DNA of 13,093 nucleotides from CAZTZY01 sp964617765 (GTDB lineage Bacteria > Pseudomonadota > Gammaproteobacteria > Pseudomonadales > DT-91), in NCBI GenBank assembly GCA_964617765.1, contig CAZTZY010000083.1, forward strand, positions 1 through 13,093, given 5' to 3'. The position numbers and the translations under genes were made by a program. The stretch's first letter is position 1; each line of letters opens with the position of its first letter. The notes beneath the pieces were generated by a model, which was not told the origin of the DNA, searched no databases, and saw nothing but the letters and a program-made list of their open reading frames with translations. Below, piece after piece: positions 1 to 6,707 of the stretch.

Positions 1-121
1 GGTGGCACGCAGTGCCGGAGGGGTCGGTTTGAACCCCTCTGTCGCTACGCGACATTTCGGCTTTAGCTCCTGCATCCATGCAGTCGTCCCCTACTGCGCA
101 GGGGAGACTAAGCAGCGCCAC
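1..121. repeat. Highly structured extragenic element with five consecutive hairpins
   Basis: Nearly every base in this stretch can pair. Visible perfect arms are GGCAC/GTGCC (4-8 with 12-16), GAGGGGT/ACCCCTC (18-24 with 33-39), TGTCGC/GCGACA (40-45 with 49-54), CTGCAT/ATGCAG (70-75 with 78-83), and TCCCCT/AGGGGA (87-92 with 100-105). The last extends through AGTC/GACT (82-85 with 106-109) around one bulged G. An outer GTGGC/GCCAC pair (2-6 with 117-121) could close the element, although it competes with the first hairpin. It lies downstream of the minus-strand ALDH gene and contains no ORF of note. It resembles an extragenic palindromic repeat or MITE-like element, and may also stop transcription leaving the ALDH gene. 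The left boundary is uncertain because the window starts here. The family is not identified. Confidence 0.5.
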
Positions 122-154
122 ATTTTTCTTAAGTCAGTGCCATACCCTTAAGGT

Positions 155-1588
155 TTATAATTTTGTCATCTTGTCCAGTTGCTTCTGGCACTTGTCGCCA
201 TAAGGCGGCAACATGTTAGCCAGCTTCATCACATCTACACCAGTTTGTTTGAACACCGCACGTGCATGGCTGAAGGTGCGGAAACCGTCAAAGCCATGAT
301 AGTTGCCCATGCCCGATGCGCCAATACCACCGAACGGTAAATCATCACAGCTGGAGTGGTTCATCACATCGTTGATGGTAACACCGCCGCTGATGGTTTT
401 GTCGAGAATAAGGCGTTCTTCAGCCGCATCGTTGCCAAAATAATACAAGCCCAGAGGCCTGCCATGGGCATTGATATACTGGATGCATTCGTTGATATTG
501 TCATAGGTTTTGATCGCAATCACCGGGCCAAAAATTTCTTCCTGCATCACCAGCATGTCGGCAGACGGGTTGATAATCAAGGTCATTGGAATCTTGTGCA
601 TGCCGGGAGCCTGTTGGCTGAAATCTTCCTTTGCAGGATTGATAACACGCACGTCACCGCCTTTTTCTTTGGCATCGTTGATCAGGCGGCTAACACGTTG
701 ATAGTGTCTTTCGTTAATCACCGAAGTGTAATCAGGATTGTTCAGCACAGTAGGGTACAGCGTAGAAAAATATTCGGTCGCTTCCTTGATAAAATCGTCT
801 TTTTTCTCAAACGGCACAAAACAATAATCGGGAGCCAGACAGGCTTGCCCCACGTTAAGTGCTTTGCCGGTCATGATGCGGTTGGCAGCCTTGGCGATAT
901 CGTAAGAGCGGCCAATAATCACCGGCGATTTTCCACCCAGCTCTAAAGTACAAGGTGTCAGGTTGGCGGCAGCGGCCTGCAATATATGCCGGCCAATGTT
1001 GGTGCCGCCGGTAAAAATAAGGTGATCCAGCGGTAACGCCGCAAATTGTGCGCCAACCTCCGGGCCACCGGTAATCACTGCTAGTTCACTTTCTTCAAAA
1101 TATTGGGCGACCAGGGTTTGTATCAGGGCAGAAGTGGCCGGGGTTAATTCTGACATCTTCAACATGGCGCGATTGCCCGCAGAAAAAATTCCCAGCAAGG
1201 GCATCAGTGCGGTATACACCGGGAAATTCCAGGTAGACAGGTTGCCGATAACACCTTTGGGCTGGTATTCAACGCGGGCTTTGGCGCCCATAAATCCCAG
1301 CGGGAACATCGGTTTGCGTTTCTCGGCTTTCATCCATTTCTTGATGTGTTTACAGTTATCCTGCGCGCCACCCATGATGGCCGCCACTTCCGACATTTGT
1401 GCCTGATGGCGTGAATGGTTGCCAAAATCTTTATTACACGCATCAATAATGGCCTGCTGGTTTTCACCGACCATGCGGTTAACACGCTGCAAACGGTCGA
1501 TACGAACTTCAGCGGTGACAAAACCTTCCTGCAGGAAAGCCTCTTGTTGTTTTTGCAGGATGCGTTGCATGTTTTCTAAAGTATCCAT
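155..1588 (-). CDS. Coniferyl-aldehyde-dehydrogenase-type NAD(P)-dependent aldehyde dehydrogenase
   Basis: This is a 477-residue aldehyde dehydrogenase, which would oxidise an aldehyde to its carboxylic acid with NAD(P)+ in the cytoplasm. Visible motifs in order are WNFPVY (about 120-125), the cofactor-loop FTGGTNIG (about 192-199), LELGGKSP with the general-base Glu at about 216, the catalytic Cys at about 250 in GQACLAPDY, and EEIFGPV. The GQxCLAPDY wording and the length are typical of the coniferyl aldehyde dehydrogenase branch rather than betaine or succinate-semialdehyde enzymes. The true substrate is unknown; side-chain or terpenoid aldehydes are possible given the neighbours. I start at the ATG at 1588 because GGGGG sits 7 bases upstream; an in-frame TTG six bases earlier is too close to that site. 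The gene is divergent from the thiolase-SDR-transporter cluster and shares its control region. Confidence 0.9.
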   Translation of the reverse strand: MDTLENMQRILQKQQEAFLQEGFVTAEVRIDRLQRVNRMVGENQQAIIDACNKDFGNHSRHQAQMSEVAAIMGGAQDNCKHIKKWMKAEKRKPMFPLGFMGAKARVEYQPKGVIGNLSTWNFPVYTALMPLLGIFSAGNRAMLKMSELTPATSALIQTLVAQYFEESELAVITGGPEVGAQFAALPLDHLIFTGGTNIGRHILQAAAANLTPCTLELGGKSPVIIGRSYDIAKAANRIMTGKALNVGQACLAPDYCFVPFEKKDDFIKEATEYFSTLYPTVLNNPDYTSVINERHYQRVSRLINDAKEKGGDVRVINPAKEDFSQQAPGMHKIPMTLIINPSADMLVMQEEIFGPVIAIKTYDNINECIQYINAHGRPLGLYYFGNDAAEERLILDKTISGGVTINDVMNHSSCDDLPFGGIGASGMGNYHGFDGFRTFSHARAVFKQTGVDVMKLANMLPPYGDKCQKQLDKMTKL

Positions 1589-1642
1589 GTTCAAACCCCC
1601 AAATCGGTGTTGCCAGTTGCAATGGTGTGCATAATGATGTAC

Positions 1643-1673
1643 AAATATACTACAGTATATTTAGCTATGGCAA
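1643..1673 (-). promoter_or_regulatory. ALDH promoter overlapped by a perfect 9+2+9 palindromic operator
   Basis: The arms AAATATACT (1643-1651) and AGTATATTT (1654-1662) are perfectly complementary around a 2-base AC centre. On the minus strand a promoter can be read toward the ALDH gene: -35 TTGCCA (plus-strand 1668-1673), an 18-base spacer, and -10 TATATT (plus-strand 1644-1649). The palindrome therefore covers the -10 and most of the spacer, the classic place for a repressor. Which protein binds is unknown. The core differs from the palindrome at the tetR/Rieske promoter, so a second regulator, perhaps encoded outside the window, is likely. It may also control the divergent thiolase gene. 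Confidence 0.6.
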
Positions 1674-1788
1674 TATATTTAATTTTCCCAGTATGTGCAG
1701 AGTCAGTTGAATATTCAAGAGCCTACCAAACCCTTTTTAATGGTGTGTAAAGGCTGGTTTTACGATGGGTAATAAGGTGAGCAAGAAC

Positions 1789-3315
1789 ATGTCAGTGATT
1801 AACGATAATACGCCTGTGATCGTGGGTGTGGGTTTTGCCCAGGTGACTTCAGACGATCCTCAGGCCTGCCCGGAAGCCATAGAAATGATGGCACAAGCCA
1901 TTCGTGATGCGGCCAGCAATGCCGGTGCAGATAAGGGCACGCAGGCTATTTTAGGCAACATAGAATCCATTGCCGTGCAAAAAGGTTCGTGGAAATACAG
2001 TAATCCCGGCAAACTGTTGGCCGATGCTTTGGGTTGCCCTGCGGCGAAAACCATTTTGGCTGATCTGGGCGTATTGCAGGTAATGACCTTTTTCGAATTG
2101 TGTGAAGACATCCGCGCCGGCCGCCAGCAGGCGGGTGTAGTCACCGGTGGCGAATCGCGCTACCGCGAGTTGCGCAGCATGATTACCGGCGTGCAGGTAC
2201 ACGATACCTTGCAAACCGACGTTAAACCGGATGTTTTTTATGATATTCCCGACCCTTTCATGTCTGATCTGGATGATAAGTGTGGCGTATGGGCGCCCGG
2301 CGAATACTATGCCCTGGCCGAATCGGCCTTGCGCCACCATCTTGGTGAAACGCTGGAACAAAACCGTCGACGCATAGCAGAAATGTACAGCGGCTTCAGC
2401 CATGTCGCTGCACAAAACCCGCACGCGTGGAGCCACGATAATTTTACGCCTGAACAATTACTCTCCATCGACAAGAAAAACGGCTATATCGCGTATCCCT
2501 ATTCCAAGCGCCTGATGAGCCAGTGGAATGTCAACCAGTCGGTGGCGATTATTGTGTGCTCGGTGGCCAAGGCACGCGCACTGTGCATTCCCGAAAGCCG
2601 CTGGATATTCCCGTTAGCGGCAGCACTGAACAAAAAAGTGACGCTGCTGGTACAGAAGCCCAACCTTTACACCAACCCGGGCACGGTGCTCAGTGGCAAG
2701 CGCCTGTTCGAGGCTGCCAGTTTAACGCCGAACGATGTCGATATGGCTGAACTCTACAGCCCCTTTGCCTCGGCCGTTGCCTGCTCGCAGCGCGATTTAC
2801 AACTGCCCGCCACTTGCCCCATTAACATCAGCGGCTCCATGGCCTTTGCCGGAGGCCCGTTCAATCACGGCGGTGTTGATGCCCTGGCGCGCATGGCTGA
2901 AGTGCTGCGTGAATCACCGCAGAACGAACGCAAGATTGGCCTGGTGAATAATTTAAGCGGTATGTTTGGCAAACATGGCTGTTGCCTGATGTCGAACCAA
3001 CCGGGAGACAAGCCTTATACCTATGTGGATGTCAGCGATGAAGTGGCAGGCATTGAACAACCACTGCCGCTCAGGGGCGAATATGCAGGCCCTGCCCGGG
3101 TGGTGGCCTATACCGTGTGTTTCAACAAAGCCGAAATTTCACATGCCATCGCCTATTGCGACTTGCCATCAGGGGAGCGTACAGTGGCAAGGTGTAATGA
3201 TGTGGCATTGTGCGAACAAATGCTGGAGCAGGAATTTGTTGGCCGTGAGATCACTCTCGCTGCTGATGGATCTTTTATTACTGCCTCAACACAGGCAGTA
3301 ATGGTAGGGGCATAA
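1789..3315 (+). CDS. Thiolase-like protein type 1 (TLP1-like, acetyl-CoA acetyltransferase family)
   Basis: This 508-residue protein has a thiolase fold in its first ~400 residues followed by a ~100-residue C-terminal extension, as in the TLP1 family (thiolase-like domain plus additional C-terminal domain). Visible motifs are the start NTPVIVGVG, SGSMAFAGGPFNHGGV (about 348-363, the C-terminal thiolase core) and FGKHGCCLM (about 394-401). The segment that normally carries the nucleophilic Cys reads ADLGVLQVMTFFELCEDIRAG (about 91-111), and by alignment the Cys position is a Gly. Classical thiolysis or condensation is therefore doubtful, and the substrate is probably a CoA ester handled another way. 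I choose the ATG at 1789 because AAGGTGAG lies 7 bases upstream; an in-frame ATG at 1765 has a poorer site. It probably forms an operon with the SDR gene 24 bases downstream. Confidence 0.85.
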   Translation: MSVINDNTPVIVGVGFAQVTSDDPQACPEAIEMMAQAIRDAASNAGADKGTQAILGNIESIAVQKGSWKYSNPGKLLADALGCPAAKTILADLGVLQVMTFFELCEDIRAGRQQAGVVTGGESRYRELRSMITGVQVHDTLQTDVKPDVFYDIPDPFMSDLDDKCGVWAPGEYYALAESALRHHLGETLEQNRRRIAEMYSGFSHVAAQNPHAWSHDNFTPEQLLSIDKKNGYIAYPYSKRLMSQWNVNQSVAIIVCSVAKARALCIPESRWIFPLAAALNKKVTLLVQKPNLYTNPGTVLSGKRLFEAASLTPNDVDMAELYSPFASAVACSQRDLQLPATCPINISGSMAFAGGPFNHGGVDALARMAEVLRESPQNERKIGLVNNLSGMFGKHGCCLMSNQPGDKPYTYVDVSDEVAGIEQPLPLRGEYAGPARVVAYTVCFNKAEISHAIAYCDLPSGERTVARCNDVALCEQMLEQEFVGREITLAADGSFITASTQAVMVGA

Positions 3316-3339
3316 ACCCATTCAAACTGGAGAGTTAAC

Positions 3340-4152
3340 ATGAAAAAATCAGCCTTGATTACCGGAGCGGCAGGTGGCCTGGGCCTGGCCCTCGTGCGTC
3401 ACCTCGCGCAGCAAGGCTGGCAAGTGTTTGCCGCCGATTGTGACCAGAAAGGGCTCGATACATTGCAAGGGCAGGCGGGCATAATACCGGTATTCATGGA
3501 TGTCACTAACACAGAGAGTATTGAAGCAGCTCGAGACGAAGTGAAGCATCATGCCAAAAAGCTCGATGCCGTGGTGAATTTTGCCGGTATCCTGCGTGTG
3601 GGTGCGCTGATTGAAATGGATGAGGCGCTGCTGGCGCGCGTACTGGATATCAACCTGATGGGCACCTGGCGTGTGAACAAGGTTTTCTTCCCGCTGTTGC
3701 GCCATGGCCGTATCGTTAATGTCAGCTCCGAAACGGGCTGGCACACGGCATCACCATTCAATGGCCCTTATGCTATGAGCAAATATGCCATCGAAGCCTA
3801 TTCCGATGCCTTGCGCCGCGAATTGTCGATTTATGGTGTGCCGGTTATCAAGGTGCAGCCTGGCCCGTTCAAGACCAACCTGGTTAGCAATGTAGTGGAA
3901 GATTTCAATCGCGCTGCCGATAACAGCAAACTTTTCGGCCCGCAGCTGAGGAAATTCGGTAAGATGACTGCCGAAGCCAACCAGAAAGCCGCCGAACCTG
4001 AATACCTCGCCAGCGTTATCTACCAGGCACTGACCGACAAGAACCCCAAAGCCGCCTATTCGGTGAAGGCCGATCCACAGCGCTCATTCCTTGAGTGGTT
4101 GCCTATTCGCGTGGCTGATGGCATTTTCAAAAAGATATTGAAGGAATCTTAG
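3340..4152 (+). CDS. Short-chain dehydrogenase/reductase (classical SDR)
   Basis: This 270-residue cytoplasmic oxidoreductase would interconvert an alcohol and a ketone with a nicotinamide cofactor. It shows the Rossmann glycine motif TGAAGGLG (residues 8-15), an acidic Asp at about 33 after strand 2 (suggesting NAD(H) preference), DVT at 54-56, NFAG in place of the usual NNAG (80-83), Ser at about 129-130, and the catalytic YAMSK with Tyr144 and Lys148. The Ser-to-Tyr spacing is one residue longer than in many classical SDRs. PGPFKTNL (174-181) matches the substrate-loop region. A GGAGAG site precedes the ATG. It starts 24 bases after the thiolase-like stop codon, so the two are probably cotranscribed and act on the same substrate series. 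The substrate is not determinable; a hydroxy- or keto-steroid or acyl-CoA is possible. Confidence 0.9.
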   Translation: MKKSALITGAAGGLGLALVRHLAQQGWQVFAADCDQKGLDTLQGQAGIIPVFMDVTNTESIEAARDEVKHHAKKLDAVVNFAGILRVGALIEMDEALLARVLDINLMGTWRVNKVFFPLLRHGRIVNVSSETGWHTASPFNGPYAMSKYAIEAYSDALRRELSIYGVPVIKVQPGPFKTNLVSNVVEDFNRAADNSKLFGPQLRKFGKMTAEANQKAAEPEYLASVIYQALTDKNPKAAYSVKADPQRSFLEWLPIRVADGIFKKILKES

Positions 4153-4153
4153 T

Positions 4154-4218
4154 TTTACAGAGACTGTCCGATATACTCTAAAAAGAGATATTTGCTAGCG
4201 TTCACTTTTTGCACGCTA
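4154..4218 (+). promoter_or_regulatory. Possible promoter and stem-loop/operator ahead of the transporter gene
   Basis: The 89 bases between the SDR stop and the transporter ATG hold a weak promoter candidate: TTTACA (4154-4159), a 17-base spacer and TCTAAA (4177-4182). It is followed by a perfect 6-base inverted repeat, TAGCGT (4196-4201) and ACGCTA (4213-4218). The repeat would lie in the 5' leader just before the ribosome binding site, so it could be an operator or an RNA stem. The transporter may therefore have its own control in addition to read-through from the thiolase-SDR genes. Low certainty. Confidence 0.3.
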
Positions 4219-4241
4219 TATCCATTGAAAAGGAGACAAAA

Positions 4242-5918
4242 ATGGCGAAGGCAGCAGCTACGTCTGGCAGAATGAGATCAGAAGAGCGCAAAGTTATTTT
4301 TGCATCATCACTCGGTACTGTTTTCGAATGGTATGATTTCTACTTGTACGGCGCATTGGCAGCGATCATAGCAAAACAGTTTTTTGCAGGTACAGACCCT
4401 AATACCGGATTTATATTTGCGTTACTGGCATTTGCGGCGGGTTTTATCGTTCGCCCATTTGGCGCACTTGTCTTTGGTCGTTTAGGCGATATGGTGGGTC
4501 GTAAGTATACGTTTTTAGTAACAATCCTGATTATGGGCGGATCAACATTCTGCGTCGGGGTTCTCCCTAACTATGCCTCTATCGGCATTGCAGCGCCTAT
4601 TCTGTTAGTGTCCCTGCGTATTTTGCAAGGTTTGGCCCTGGGTGGTGAATACGGTGGTGCAGCAACCTATGTTGCAGAACATGCTCCCCATGGCAAGCGC
4701 GGCGCATTTACCGCGTGGATTCAAACCACAGCAACATTAGGCCTTTTCCTGTCGTTGATGGTGATTCTCGGTGTGCGTACCGCTATCGGCGAAGAAGCAT
4801 TTGCTGACTGGGGATGGCGTATTCCATTCCTGGTATCGTCTATCCTGTTAGCCATTTCAGTCTGGATTCGGCTGGCGATGAATGAATCCCCGGCTTTTAC
4901 CAAGATGAAAGAAGAAGGAAAAACGTCCAAAGCGCCACTCACAGAATCATTCGGGCAATGGAAAAACATGAAAATCGTTATTCTTGCACTGGTTGGCTTA
5001 ACAGCAGGGCAAGCGGTTGTCTGGTATACGGGTCAATTTTATGCCTTGTTTTTCTTGCAACAAACGCTGAAGGTTGATGGTGCAACTGCGAATATTCTTA
5101 TTGCTGCATCTTTGGTGATAGGTACACCGTTCTTTATCGTGTTTGGTATGCTGTCAGATAAAATCGGGCGCAAGCCAATTATTTTGACAGGTTGTTTAAT
5201 CGCGGGATTGACCTACTTTCCGATTTTTAGCGCCTTGACGCACTACGCCAATCCAGCGCTTGAAAAAGCCCTTGAAAATGCCCCAGTTGTACTAACGGCG
5301 GATCCTGCTGATTGTCATTTCCAGTTCAATCCTACCAATACCAAAAAGTTTGCAAGCTCTTGCGATATCGCGAAACAGGCATTGTCACAAAGTTCGGTTA
5401 ATTATCAAAATGTGGCTGCACCTGTTGGCAGTGTTGCGGTGATTAAAATTGGCGACAAGGAAATCGCTTCTTTTGCGGCAACGATGGCAGAAGACGGGCT
5501 CAATTTTGATGCGATCAGTAAAGAAAAAGAAACACAGTTCAAAGCTGTGATTGGCGCTGCAATTAAAGAGGCGGGTTATCCGCCGAATGCAGACCCTGCA
5601 CAAATCAACAAACTTATGGTGTTGGTATTGCTAACGATTCTGGTGCTGTATGTAACAATGGTATACGGCCCCATCGCCGCGATGCTGGTAGAAATGTTCC
5701 CTACCAGGATACGTTATACGTCAATGTCATTGCCCTACCATATCGGCAATGGCTGGTTTGGTGGTTTATTGCCCACAACGGCATTTGCACTGGTGGCGTA
5801 TAAGGGTGATATCTATTACGGCTTATGGTATCCCATTATCATCGCGCTCATCACCTGTGTTGTTGGCGCATTATTTATCAAGGAAACCAAGGATGTGGAT
5901 ATTTATGCCGATGATTAA
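4242..5918 (+). CDS. MFS transporter of the metabolite:H+ symporter (MHS) family with a large periplasmic insert
   Basis: This 558-residue inner-membrane transporter probably imports an organic acid or related substrate with protons. Family marks are GTVFEWYDFYLYG in helix 1 (about 25-37) and RPFGALVFGRLGDMVGRKY (about 71-89), the MFS loop 2-3 signature, repeated more weakly as GMLSDKIGRK (302-311). Twelve hydrophobic segments can be counted. Between helices 9 and 10 lies a hydrophilic insert of about 120 residues (about 336-456) with two Cys (358 and 374), which should face the periplasm. Typical MHS members are about 430-450 residues, so the insert explains the extra length. The start is the ATG at 4242, preceded by AAGGAG; an upstream in-frame TTG (4209) lacks such a site. 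The gene follows the SDR and is convergent with tetR. The substrate is unknown. Confidence 0.9.
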   Translation: MAKAAATSGRMRSEERKVIFASSLGTVFEWYDFYLYGALAAIIAKQFFAGTDPNTGFIFALLAFAAGFIVRPFGALVFGRLGDMVGRKYTFLVTILIMGGSTFCVGVLPNYASIGIAAPILLVSLRILQGLALGGEYGGAATYVAEHAPHGKRGAFTAWIQTTATLGLFLSLMVILGVRTAIGEEAFADWGWRIPFLVSSILLAISVWIRLAMNESPAFTKMKEEGKTSKAPLTESFGQWKNMKIVILALVGLTAGQAVVWYTGQFYALFFLQQTLKVDGATANILIAASLVIGTPFFIVFGMLSDKIGRKPIILTGCLIAGLTYFPIFSALTHYANPALEKALENAPVVLTADPADCHFQFNPTNTKKFASSCDIAKQALSQSSVNYQNVAAPVGSVAVIKIGDKEIASFAATMAEDGLNFDAISKEKETQFKAVIGAAIKEAGYPPNADPAQINKLMVLVLLTILVLYVTMVYGPIAAMLVEMFPTRIRYTSMSLPYHIGNGWFGGLLPTTAFALVAYKGDIYYGLWYPIIIALITCVVGALFIKETKDVDIYADD

Positions 5919-5964
5919 TTCGCATTGCATGGCAAAACATAATAAAAATGTAAAATTTTGACAC

Positions 5965-6582
5965 CTATTTAATCGCAACATCCATCATCAACTGATTCAA
6001 TTCCTTGAAGCGTTTATTCACCGGATAATCAGGCAGGTGTATCCAGTGGATAGCCGATGTTTCCAGCATGCCGGCTATCATTTCTGCCAGAAAACGCGGG
6101 CTGTATTTATCATTCACATCGCCGATCTTCTGGCCCTCAATAAACAGGCGCTCAAAAATCTGGATGCTGTTTTCCAGCTTGGCGCGAGAGCGTTCAGTAT
6201 TCACTGATAAATCCAGCATGGCGTGTTTAATCAGGTTGCGTTTCAATAATTCTGCATCGGAAAGGTTCTTGCCTTGTTGAACCACAAAATAGTGCAGGCG
6301 TTCTTGCGTGGTATGGAATTTTTCCATGGCGGCAGCAAAGTTTTTGGCCGATTCAGCCATCAACAGGGTTTGGCTGATATCTTCAATTAAATCCTGTTTT
6401 GACGGGTAATAATTATAAAAGGTCTTTTTCGATACATCGGCTTCTTCACTTAGTTCATCCACCGTCAAGTCTTCCAGCGCCTTGATAGAAAGCAGTTTGA
6501 TTGCCGCAGCTTTAATTCTTGCATCCACTTCCAGTTTTCGGCGTTCTCTGCGATCAAGGATGCTTGCACTTTTTTCGGCCAT
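5965..6582 (-). CDS. TetR/AcrR-family transcriptional regulator
   Basis: This 205-residue protein has an N-terminal TetR helix-turn-helix domain: IKAAAIKLLSIKALEDLTVD (24-43), then ELSEEADVSKKTFYNYYPSKQDL (44-66), with the usual recognition-helix wording. The rest (about 75-205) is a helical ligand-binding domain too divergent to assign an inducer. Such proteins normally repress their own promoter and that of a neighbour until a small ligand binds. The gene is divergent from the Rieske oxygenase, and a perfect palindrome at 6622-6639 fills the spacer of the predicted tetR promoter, which supports autorepression and control of the oxygenase. It is convergent with the transporter 46 bases away. 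No clear terminator is visible between them, only a short A+T-rich inverted repeat. The Shine-Dalgarno site before the ATG is weak. Confidence 0.9.
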   Translation of the reverse strand: MAEKSASILDRRERRKLEVDARIKAAAIKLLSIKALEDLTVDELSEEADVSKKTFYNYYPSKQDLIEDISQTLLMAESAKNFAAAMEKFHTTQERLHYFVVQQGKNLSDAELLKRNLIKHAMLDLSVNTERSRAKLENSIQIFERLFIEGQKIGDVNDKYSPRFLAEMIAGMLETSAIHWIHLPDYPVNKRFKELNQLMMDVAIK

Positions 6583-6615
6583 AGTCGGTCACTTATTGTG
6601 TTAAATAAAAATGAT

Positions 6616-6644
6616 TAAATAACAATAGTAAACTATTGTGTAAA
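6616..6644 (-). promoter_or_regulatory. tetR promoter with a perfect palindromic operator in its spacer
   Basis: ACAATAGT (6622-6629) and ACTATTGT (6632-6639) are perfect 8-base arms around AA. On the minus strand, TTTACA (plus-strand 6639-6644) and TATTTA (6616-6621) are spaced by 17 bases, and the palindrome occupies that spacer. On the plus strand the same site overlaps a weak Rieske-gene promoter, TTGTGT (6636-6641) and TAAAGT (6659-6664), also 17 bases apart. The core AGTAAACT (6627-6634) recurs at 6645-6652, possibly a second, weaker half of the operator. The obvious binding protein is the adjacent TetR regulator. Confidence 0.6.
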
Positions 6645-6707
6645 AGTAAACTCAAGTGTAAAGTTGTTACCAGTAAGCTTAAAAGCCTTTATTGGAGAGG
6701 ATATAGT

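Noticed and set aside
356..946. Plus-strand 196-codon open frame opposite the ALDH gene
   Set aside because: It is antisense to clear ALDH motifs, has no ribosome site and no recognisable domain.
1707..1718. Palindrome TTGAATATTCAA before the thiolase gene
   Set aside because: A 12-base palindrome is expected a few times by chance in 13 kb, and it is not tied to a promoter I can see.
1765..1788. Upstream ATG extending the thiolase-like protein by 8 residues
   Set aside because: The site before it is weak, while AAGGTGAG sits at proper distance from the ATG at 1789, where family members begin.
4209..4241. TTG start extending the transporter by 11 residues
   Set aside because: The extension covers the AAGGAG ribosome site that serves the ATG at 4242.
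5919..5964. Possible bidirectional terminator between the transporter and tetR
   Set aside because: Only an AAAAT/ATTTT inverted repeat without G-C pairs is present, too weak to call.
6636..6707. TTG start extending the Rieske protein by 24 residues
   Set aside because: It lies within the tetR operator, lacks a ribosome site, and a strong GGAGAGG precedes the ATG at 6708.
1589..6707. KstR-like steroid regulator sites
   Set aside because: The palindromes in both divergent gaps do not match the mycobacterial KstR or KstR2 consensus as I know it.
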